A DNA stretch of 64,000 nucleotides. Source: Owenia fusiformis. Lineage: Eukaryota > Annelida > Polychaeta > Sabellida > Oweniidae. This document shows, piece by piece, positions 1-12,000 of the stretch (position 1 is the first letter of the stretch; each line of letters starts with the position of its first letter). The stretch is from NCBI GenBank assembly GCA_903813345.2, contig CAIIXF020000007.1:29916698-29980697 (forward strand). Direction: 5' to 3'. Below the pieces are notes generated by a model. The model was given only the letters and a program-made list of their open reading frames with translations, had not been told where the DNA came from and made no database searches. The translations under genes and the position numbers were made by a program.

Positions 1-3000
1 ACCAGGCAACTGATTCAATTAACCAAATATATCTAGAAATAATTTATTTCAAAGATGAATCAGTTTTTCTTAAAACTAACTAACCTTAATCATTTCATTT
101 CTGTTGGCATTGGGGTCAAGGCCAGATATTGGAATAACTTTAAGTTTGTTGGCTTTGGTTGATCTGTCTGCTAACGACATTGTCATCTTCCTATGTGTGA
201 ATGAGTCTGTTGAGTGTGGTCTGAAAAACAGAAACGTCATTCCAATAAACATGGGAATACATGTTCCCTAAATTGCCCCCCCCCCCAGCCAAACTTGTCA
301 CCACTGAAGGGGACAAGTGACCCTGGTAATCTTTTGTTTAGTGCTAAATTCAGACAGGTCGATTAGATGGTGTGATCCTCAGAATGTCAAGTTAACTTTT
401 TCTTGGAAAATTGCAAATAAACATCCTGGTTTCATTGATTTCCCCTGAGGTATTAGGCATTAATTTGAAGGTAACTTACGCAAAAACACCCATGAGACAT
501 AATGTTGACGTAATATGTTGCAGCAAAAATACAACATTATCTAATCTAATGATTTTATAATATCTCCATTCAATGGCTCACAGCCAAATACAATTTTTAT
601 TGTTGTTACTTTAAAATACCAATCCTTTATCAATTTCAGTCAATAATCACGATGACACATTTTATGGTGCAATGACACATTTTATGGTGTATTTTCAAGA
701 AGTAGGGCACTGAATTCTACATTGACTGTTCACCCTAAAATCATGCTGTAGGTACATTTAATTTATTTACTCATTGTGAATGACTGAACGATATAGAAAC
801 TGTAAATAACATAGGATTCAGATTATATTAGGGAGCCATTAAAATGTTTGATCATGTAGAGTTACTTCAGAAACTGCCACATCCATTTTTATCCAGCATT
901 TTTGTATCACATGTAAGTTCTTCCTAGCTTAGATATGTAGAATATGGCATTTAACAGTGAGTTAAATATCAATGAAATTATAAAATATAAAATAAAGACA
1001 AGAAAATATGACCCTTGACTTATTTCATGAATGATCAACTAGTTTTTGGTGAAAGGGAAACTGTAACACGTAATGTAGTAAATAGGATCAAGGGGAAATT
1101 ACTGGTAGTTATTTTGATGCGTGGTAGCAGAACTATCTTCACGATGCCCATGTCAAGCAGCGTGCCTACTAGGCACGTAGTTTGAAACTCTGACAAACTG
1201 CGCGCATATTTCAAAATTGAAGACGGGGAGGACACGACTCCCAAAAAGAGCCAAAATACGAAAAATACAAGGTTAGTCTCGTTCTATAGATAGTACCATT
1301 CTGTGAAGATGAACTTAATTTACTCTTAGTACTCAATGTTTTTCCCGATGTTAACCTAGTGATCTCAATATAAGGGTCTTAAGTAACTTCTCTGCTCAAA
1401 ATTTACAGTGTAAAGTTATATCTTTGTATGTTTATCGTCATATGCCGTTTATTCAGCCATTGTGTCTGTGTATGCTAGAATATAAAGGATCACTCCATCT
1501 GATTAAAGCAGCATAGTTTGTGTTCAAAACGATAATACGCCATAAACGTGATTTAAACATTTTTCTTGTCAAACTGCGCGCCTATATGCACATGTATTTC
1601 CCAAACTGCGTGCCTAATTGCCTATCCAAGCTTGTTTTGTATTATTAGAAAACGTAAGCGCAATATGTAAGGCACATATGTGTTTAATAGTAGAACCCTA
1701 TAATTGAAACACTATGAGACTCCATCCACCAAATGGTGATCTGAAAATAAAATACTTTCTTTCGTTCCCAACTTAATTGTCACTTCTATTATACATTTTG
1801 ACTTTCAATATGAAAATCTCATAAAATCTGACGATAAAGCAAAATTTCCAAAGCTATATGAAAAACACCTTTACGTGCCTCTGTAAAAATTTCAATGATA
1901 ATATGTAGTTTTAATAGTGTATGCGCACAGTTTATAATTTCTGGCTAAAATAGGCGCGCAGTTTGTGGTTTATTTCTTTTTAATCTCCTGATTATCTGTT
2001 TTATCTCGAAATATTTTGAATTATACATGATAAATGCGTAAGGAATTAAATATAAAACGAGTCTAAAGTATTTGTCATTTATGTTTAAAGTGCTAGATCG
2101 ATTTACATATAAATTCCCGTTAAATCAGTGACAAAAATGCCATTAATCTGCTTATGTTTGAAAACTTAGATTCATTTGCACATAGTTTTTGCTAGTATTT
2201 GCAAGATTTGTATATTCGCCACAGAATGAACGCATTGAACAAGAAAACAATGCAGGATAAATGTCCTTAAATTACGTTTCAAAATACAGACTCCAACTTA
2301 AATGATGCAATGTTGTTAGGCCCGCAGTTTGTGATCGAAACAAACTGCGCGCCTACTTAGGCACGCAGCTTGACATGGGCACAGTGATCTTGGCAATGCA
2401 AGTGTTGAGACCTGCAGGTGTGGAAAACATAGGGAACAAAATAACCTCTGGTTTATATCAATTCATAATTCACGTTTTCAATGATTATAACTTGTAGCCT
2501 TCAGGCTAATCCTGCTATTGACTTCACTAAGGTTTCTAATTGACAATGAAAAACGCAAGCCCAACATCGTTCCGGACAAATTTTGATCAATATTGTTCTT
2601 GAAAAATGAAAATAACAACATAAATTGATTCATGACTCAGGTTAAATGTTCTATGGTTGGCATGGTGATCGAGGATCATATACCTTATACCCACTGGCCT
2701 ATGGAAGAGCAATCAAACTAGAAGAGAAAATCTCATCATTTGAGGACAAAACACTAAATCTTCCTTGAATAAGGTATGATTACGATTAAAAATATCATAT
2801 TAAGTTCTTTTTTAAAATGAAGACACAAATGTGTACAACATGTCCGAGTTATTCCCTCTGATATTGAGCCAATGAATGCATGATTTAAGGCTATTTTATC
2901 AATTTTGCAAAGGCTGTTATTCTACTTGGTTAAGCCTTTCAGAGACCCAAGAAAAGCAATCAAATATTGTGCCTTGTAGATTATATTACAGGGTTCTCCA

Positions 3001-6000
3001 CAGGATTTTTTCTCAAGTGGGTGCAAAATTCGTATTTTCACAATTCAGACCAAAATTGGTCAATGTCAATTTTTCATGATTTTTCTCATTTCCAAGTGTG
3101 TGCAAATGGATTTTCAGGTGGGTGCAAGCCTGTTTTTAAAATCTCAAGTGGGTGCTGCACCCACTTACTCTAATGCTGGGGAGATCACTGTATTGAAACC
3201 ATTGCTGCCTTTGTTCCTTGTTTTGTTTAGGAAAACCTATACAGATATCAGGTAGGTTATTATGCTGGAATTTGAATTGCTGGAAGTCAGATTAGCAAAT
3301 ATCATCTACTATTCTCTGGGCCATTTAGAAAATCGAAAATACATCCTTCAGACCATTCTCATAAGAGATTCTATATGAGAATTCAGAAATCCCGGGAATT
3401 TCACATATGGCAACTGGAATTGTTTCCCACGATTATTTTCCATATTTCCACTTGAGACTGTTGGATATTGATCAAAAGTTACAGCTTATCTTTTTAATTT
3501 GATGATAGATCATCAGTTTTCTTGTGAAAGTCGTGTTAAAAACGAGAAATGTGACGATCGTTTGATGTGTGCAGAAATCCTGCGCAGAAACTTAGATCTT
3601 GGTAAAATACTGATCAAAATTCTTTAACTTGAACATTTATTTTGAGATAATATTAGTTTAAGTATTATGTGGGAAGCTCCCAATGAGATATTTATCAGGA
3701 GAATGCATCGAATTGCGTCACATTTACAGCAGTTTAGTGTAAGTACTCTATTATTGCCCACTCAAATTTCTTTGGAAATTTTTTCTGATACATTAGTTAA
3801 TACTTGGTCATTCCGCAATTAGAGGTGTCATGGTCCAAAAAAATTTTGGTACAGTACGGAACGGTACAAATGGTCTGGGACACGGTACTTTCGGGACCGG
3901 ACAGAACATTAAAGAAAAATGATGCAATGTCTGATTATGGCAGTTTCACTTTCAGTTTCACTTTTCAAAATCATATTCAGAAATAAAACAGTCAATAGGC
4001 TGGATGCGAGTAGAAATAATCTTGATTTACGTCATCAAATATTCAAAATTCAGTCAAAGTTATTTCATATTTGAAATCTGCATGTAAAAGTACATCTAGA
4101 AATATGGCTTCGTAAATTGTCTATCAACTTTGAAAATTTAATTTTTTTTGAAAATGTGACTTCTTGTTCGGGTTGATTCCCCATAGACCCCATGTTGCAA
4201 AATCACAAAAAAGTGAATTATCTTATCTTGTTTTGGACAAATAACATTTTCTTTTACTGGACATATTTTTTGCATAACTATTAGATACATAAGGGTTATA
4301 TAAAAATTGAACCACGCGAAATAGATGTAATTTAAGTTAAAGGGAACTTTCTACTACACCCGCCATGTTATCTGGTAACTACCTACTCGCATCTGCATTA
4401 TTAATAACGCATACATCTGCCGCGAATGTGATCGGCATTTCACATAGTCTGCACTGTGTACTACAGGGTGTCAAAAAAAAACAGGACCGTAAGAAAGTTG
4501 AATAACTCGGTCAATTTTGCATATTTTGCCTTGAAATTTCAGAATTATTTAGCTCATTCAATGTGAATTTTGTTGTGAAAGTTTGATAATAATCTACCAA
4601 TTGAGTCAAAAACTACAGCTCCTTACAAAACATACCCCAAATGTGCAAATCTCATCTCTATGCACAATTCAATCCGGCGAACAAAGCTGTTGATGATCCT
4701 CCTTCACACATGTCTTTCTGAATGGACAAGTTTGTTCCAAGAACAATTGCTACTGGGGCTTACATCTTCCTGATGAAGTGTTACAGCATCCATTGCATTC
4801 TGAACAATGCACTCCCTGGGTGGCAATGAGGAAACATGGAATCATCAGTCCTTTTTGGTTGGAAGGTGACTGGGGACTTGCTATCACCATGAACAAGGAC
4901 CAGTAAGTTCTCATTAAGTTTTGGAGGTCACTAAGCACCAGAAGGGACATCTAAGGAGATAATTAAGCAGTGGTTTCAACAAGCCAATACCACCCCATCA
5001 CTGCAAATGATATGCTAAAATGGTTTAGGCAATGCTTTGGTGGTCAGCTCATCAGTTGCAGAATGCAAACCATATGGGCAGCTCATTCGCCTGATCTAAA
5101 TCCCCCAAATTTTTATCTTTGAGGATTTCTCAAAGCCAATGTGTATACTGACAGGCCCCTAACAATCTTAAGAGGGCAATAACTACCCCAATATTTACCA
5201 TCCACATTAATGTGTATAGGTAAGGGTCATTAACAACTTTGTTCGCAGGATTCGTTTGTGCATAGAGAGGAGAAGTGCTCACTTTGAGCATGTTTTGTAA
5301 AGGACTGTAGCTTTTGACACAATAAACAGATTATCATCAAAGTTTCAGAACAAAATTTTCATTGAATGAGCTAAATAATTCTTAAATTTCAAGGCAAAAT
5401 ATGCAAAATTGACCGAGTTATTAAACTTTCTTACGGTCCTGTTTTTTTTGGACACTCTGTATCACCAATTCGTTTACCTTGTGATATCGGAGTCCCAAAA
5501 TACTTCCAAACTGGCGACTTTTTCGAGGTTTTTGGAGGTTGACAGTTTCATCTTATTTTGTGAGGAAATATCATTAGATTTGTAGTTCAAATAATACAAG
5601 AGTCGATACAAGATGTACTAAGTACAAGCCAAAAAGAGATTCTGACTGCCATTTCATTACATTTTAAAATTCAAATTTCCTGACAATTTAATGCCGAAAG
5701 ATGAGGGCCAAGCGAGCGGTGAGTTTGGGCGGTCATCCCCTCCAAGAAATTTTGGGAAAAGAGATTTGATTGAGTGCTTTTTATGAGCAATGTTACTAAG
5801 GCTCATTACATATACTTTCAAATTTAGAGGAAAAAGTATTTTCAAAGGAAAAAATTAAATATGACCTTAATTTAATTCTTAGCTCTTTGCTTGACCACCT
5901 ACTCCCCCGAGAAATAAACCCAGATTTGTATTGAACTCAATAGGGTCAGATTTTGGTCCATTTTTTCCTGAAATTACCTGAAATTCCTGAAGACTTTAAG

Positions 6001-9000
6001 CCATGAATAAAGTGTATAATGGACCTGTATAAGATCCCAATGCGTATTTGTGAATGCATTGTTTAAAGAATGACCTCGAACAGAGTACACAAGTCAAAAA
6101 TTCTTAAACAGCTCGCACAACCAAATGTTTTTCCATTCACAAACCATGAAGATCAGACACCTTGATGTAACATAAATTAGTTTCTAGAGATGTTCGTGAT
6201 TGTTTGCATTTTTAAAAATCTTCTGTGACTTTTGATTTTATATGGAGGGTGCTGCATTGTAGAAACCAGGATGTAAATATCACATGACTTCAAATCTCAC
6301 ACCCTATGTGAGGTGCAAGTTGATTGTGACAGCCTATACTAGTGTGAACCATCCTATGTGAGTCTGAACTCGATGCGTGTATAATTCTTTCAGTATTCTA
6401 TGCTACTTATAACACAATCCTTGTGACATTTCAACATTGCTTTGGATTTTTGCAAAGTGATTCGAGTCAAGTGTAACTCTTTGTGTGACACTTGATAGAA
6501 CCACTGTGTGTGTGAATAAAAATAAGTTAGTAAGAAAATTAACTGTTGGTATAACATCGATTGAAAATTGCATTTCGATGATGTGAATTAAGCATGATAT
6601 AATGATGCGTATTTCGCATATTATGATGCGAGTTGCGAATCAATAAGTTTGAGTGTCACATCATATGGTTCGACTTTTCACATGGATCATGTATTGTCCA
6701 ATTTTGATACAAAATAAATTCCATAGTGATACCATGTGACTTCTAGTTGTTTGACCAATCAGAAAGCATCTCAAAATATTATTAGATTAATCATATTCTG
6801 TGGCATACAAACAAATAAATCTGATGTTTTAAAAAGAGAGCAGATTCGGGGATAGAGCCCAGGGATGGGGAATATTTGACCAGATTTATTGCTCCCCCAG
6901 TGTAATCAACTTATAATTTTGCCCCAGGGTATGGAAAATTTGAAAACCCAAATTCCCCACTACCCACGCGGGGGGGGGGGTTCTCATGCATATCTTTGAA
7001 TGGTGCATAATTAGCATTCTGCCAATACTTAATTCAACTTGGAAATTACCTGAAGGTGAGTTTTGTCTTAAAGACTGCTTGCCCCTGTAGTCCAGTGCCT
7101 TGTCTGATAAACAGATGGTTGTAGTCCCCATGTAGGTTCATAGGGTGGACATCAAACACTTCCACACCAAGGTGTAATGACATACTGAAAATCAAATAAA
7201 CATTGCCTGTTTTTTTGCTGGTATAGGAGTCTCTTTTTATTCATTCAGAAAGGTGTGGAGAAATATTTTACTCTGTACTCGTAAAAGGTAAAATTTCCAT
7301 TAAGTTTTTTTTTTATATATATATTGTATTTCTTTATTTCAAATTATTACAATAAATACAAATACATTAGCGGCTTTGTAAGGTACATTATAAGCCACTT
7401 TTAGGATGATGATTCACAAAACTAGGTCTGCAAATGATCTGATAGTTAGATAATAGGTCACTAGACTGCCTGGGGTCCCTCAACACAGTTCCTGATAAAC
7501 ACTGCACTCAACTTCAAAATATCAATGTTTTGCTCTTTCTTAAGTGTTTCGTGGCCATAAAGAATAAAGTTTAGTTTTTCCTGCCTGTTCTCACATAAAT
7601 TTCTGTATCCAATATTAAGATCACAGAGTTGTTGTTCAAAAGTAATAAAATAATTCTGTCGAATGGGACAGGAGAAAAACACATGAATAGTGGTTTCATT
7701 TGAGTGGCCACAAGCACAATGGTAAATTTTGAAATTTGAAAAATGTGTCAAAAATTGCAGATACAAATTGTAAAATTGCAGATATAAATCGTTATGAAGC
7801 ATTCTCAATGATTTTCGATAACACAGAGGAAAGGAAATGAAGTTTCCAAATGAGAAGGTTTTGCTACATTTTGATAATACTACGGTATGTTAAAGACAAA
7901 TCGGATGCCAAAAAAGTAGACCCACATCGTGGCAGACCTCTTGATACTGTATGTTCTGAGGTATCATAGTTATCTAAAGGCATGGTAATTCACGTATCAG
8001 TGAACCTGGCAGCATGGTTAGTATGCACACCTCAACACGGATCCGTAAATGTTCACAGTATATTGAAGTCTGGTTGGTGCCTATATTCATACTGACTTTT
8101 TAGCATTCGTGCTCTCTAAATGGCTTACCTGCCATCTGACCATCTGATCATCCTTGCATTGCTCTCTCTGACTGGGTTCCCCTCTTCATCTAATATTTGA
8201 TTTCCCTCTGCATCTTTCTTGTCACGCCATCTTATAGTGTTCTCAACCTACAAAACAATACATGAGAAAACACTGGTTTATGTGTAAAAAACTGATTAGC
8301 TTATTTCTTAAATGCCTATATCTTAAATGCTTACATCTTAAATGCAGTGTTTTGATTACATAATTAAAAGAAATGATTCAGCATTGATGTGAACCGTAAT
8401 AAATAACCAGAACAACGGCAACGCCAAAGCGTAGCGAATCCCATCGAACAGCCATGGATGGCATTTTTACAAACAAAGTATATAGCAAAAATGGCAGGCA
8501 TTTTTCAAAATGGCCGCCTTCTACCAAAAGTGTCATTAGACCATTTGCCATACTTATAGTATTCACATACCAAATATGAACAAAATCGCTCCACTACTTT
8601 TCGAGTTATAGTAAAATGGGGGCCATTTTGAAAAATGGTCGCCTTCTACCTAAAGTGTCATTAGACAGTGTGCCATGCTTATAGTATTCACATACCAAAT
8701 ATGAACAAAATTGCTTCACTACTTTTCTAATAATTATAAAATACGTTAAACTGGCGGCCATTTTTCAAAATTTTTTCAAAATGGCCACCTTCTACTAAAA
8801 GTGTCATAGGACAGTGTGTCATGCTTTTAGTATTCACATACCAAATATGAACAAAATCGCTCCACTACTTTTCGAGTTATAGTAAAATACGTTAAAATGG
8901 TGGCCATTTTGAAAAATGGCCGCCTTCTACCAAAAGTGTCATTAGACAGTGTGCCATGCTTATAGTATTCACATGCCAAATATGAACAAAATCGCTTCAC

Positions 9001-12000
9001 TACTTTTCGAGTTATAGCAAAATAGGTTTAAATGGCGGCCATTTTTCAAAATGGCGGCCATTTTTCAAAATGGCGGCCATTTTTTAAAATGGTCGCCTTC
9101 TACCAAAAGTGTCTTTAGACAGTGTGCAATGTTTATAGTATTCACATACCAAATATGAACAAAATCGCTCCAGTACTTTTCAAGTTACAGCAAAAATCGT
9201 AAAATAACGAGTAAAGGCCGCCATTTTTCAAGATGGCTGCCATGTGCTTCTTTAATATCTACATTTCTAGCTTTATTAATGTCCTATATAATTTTTTTAC
9301 ATCTAAAACATATTGCTATTACAGTTTTACATATTGCACCTAAATGACTGTAAATTCGGCACTAAAATGGCTGCCATTTTGAAATGAGCAGCCATTTTGA
9401 AAATTGGCTTTCGAGCAGAACTTCTACCTCCATAGGGTATATGTGTACAAAATATGAACAAAATCGGGCCAACGGTATTTGAGTTATTGCCCGGACGGAC
9501 GGACAGACGTACGTACGGACGGACAGACGGACGGACGGACGGAGGCGTTCCCTATATCCCTCCGAACTTCGTTCGATGGGATAATAAAAAGTACTGAGGA
9601 AGATGCAGAGTCAAAACCAGAAAACAACTGAATTTTATCAATAACTCTCTACTCAAGATTATGGAAATCATTACATGTAATAATGTGTGGGTGATTTTAA
9701 TCAGGATTTAATATTGAAAGGTGAATCTAATTTACCTTCAGTTTCATTCTTGTTCTGCCCTCTTCATCTAGGACTTCATCCTCATCTATTTCATCTTCAT
9801 AGATGGCAGCATCGAATGGCCTAAGTAATATCAATCAATTTTAATCAAGCCTTTTTTGAATAATGTTGTACAGGTTCATAGTTTCTCAAAAATATCATGA
9901 ATGATAATTTATGTGAAAGCAATCCAGAAATGACTCAAATGATGTCTAAGACAAAATTCCACGTATTTTTGAACATTTTTTGAAAATTTCACTGAGAGCA
10001 AACCTGGACTGAAAATGTGATATCTCTAAATTTCAAAGTAGTTGATGCTACAGGAATAGAACAGTCTTTCTGCCATTGAACATCCTATCTACACACAAAT
10101 AAAAATCACAAAGATTCCTTAATTATTGAGAAAGATATTCCAAAATTAGCGGGTGGCTTTTTTGTGTCACCCAGTACTTTAGATTTGACGGAAATGTTGG
10201 TGACGCATAGAATGAAATCCACTAACCTTGTTTCAACACTGAGGAAGTTGGGAAGTTTCACAAAATGAATCTGCTTGCCAAGGTCTGTCTTAATCTTAGG
10301 TATGTCAACTGGAATCTTCACTTCTATTGGCTCTTCTGGTTGCTGTTCCCCCTCCCCATCTTCATCGTCTATCATAGGTGCCTGGTGGAAAAACAAATAA
10401 AAACAAAACATCAATAAAAAAAATCCAGCCATTTCTAAATCAAAATGTGGAAGTAATAACAGTAACAATTTTCAGACAAGGCATTAATATGCAAAATATC
10501 ACCACCTTCCATTTAACATTGTCTACAATTGATTGTCATAATGATATAATGCAAGTAACATGGGTTACCTGTTGATTGTCATAATCATGTAAAATGCAAG
10601 TAGCATGGCCTACCACTTGATTGTCATAATCATGTAAAATGCAAGTAACATGCCCTACCACTTGATTGTCATAATCATGTAAAATGCAAGTAACATGGCC
10701 TACCAGTTGATTGTCATCATATTGTTTGTCATAAAATGCAAGTAACATGGCCTACCAATTGATTGTCATAATGGTATAATGCAAGTAACATGGCCTACCA
10801 GTTGATTGTCCTTATATTGTTTGTCATAAAATGCAAGTAGCATGGTCTACCTGTTGATTGTCATAATGGTATAATGCAAGTAGCATGGCCTACCTGTTGA
10901 TTGTCATAATGGTATAATGCAAGTAACATGGCCTACCAGTTGATTTTCATCATATTGTTTGCCATAAATGCAAGTAACATGGCCTACCAATTGATTGTCA
11001 TAATGGTATAAAGCAAGTAACATGGCCTACCTGTTGATTGTCATCATCCTGTTTGTCAGACTCATGTTCTGATGCAGAGCTAATATCGTCCAAGTCATCT
11101 CCAAACAGGTCATCTGCTGTGGCTGTGATGTCTGCAACCATTCAAATACAGTATTGTATACAGTTTCTTATATGTTCTTGTTGGAAAATCTAAATTATTG
11201 TAAAATGCTACAGCAAGACTAGTACATGATAGAGATAAACTACAGATTAAATATATAGAGATTACACTTCAAAGATGTCACTAAGTCATATGTAAATGTT
11301 TTATATTTATTTATAATCAAAGTTATAATAAAGTTATAATGGAGGATAAAAACATTCACTTTTTCTCATAAGTATTAGTCTACATTATTTACCTGGTTGC
11401 TTTTCTGCATCTGATTCACTATCACTGACAAGTCTCTGTTTCTTTCTCTGTACCACACTTCCATCTGAGTCACTACCAGGTGACCTTTCTCGTCTGGGTG
11501 ATCCTGACCCACTTTTAGGTGAACCTGACCTACTTCTGGGAGATCCTGGCCCACTCCTAGGTGAACCTGACCTACTTCTGGGAGATCCTGGCCCACTCCT
11601 AGGTGAACCTGACCTACTTCTGGGAGATCCTGACCTGCTTCTAGGAGATCCTGACCTACTTCTAGGTGACCCTGACCTACTTCTAGGAGATCCTGACCTA
11701 CTTCTGGGTGAACCTGACCTACTTCTGGGTGATCCTGACCCACTTCTGGGTGACCCTGACCTACTTCTGGGTGATCCCGACCTACTTCTGGGTGTTCCTG
11801 ACCTACTTCTAGGTGACTCAGATCTACTCCTATGTAACGATCCACTCCTTGACCTTTCGCTTCTAGGGCTCCCTGAATGCTGACTTCTAGGGCTCCCTGA
11901 ATGTTGACTTCTAGGACTCCCTGAATGTTGACTTCTGGGACTTCCTGAATGTTGACTTCTGGGACTTCCTGAATGTTGACTTCTAGGGCTCCCTGACTGA

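Noticed and set aside
10106-10468. 120-codon minus frame treated as one gene
   Set aside because: Only 10381-10227 is coding (LEO1 exon 4); the rest is intron on both sides, outside AG and GT borders.
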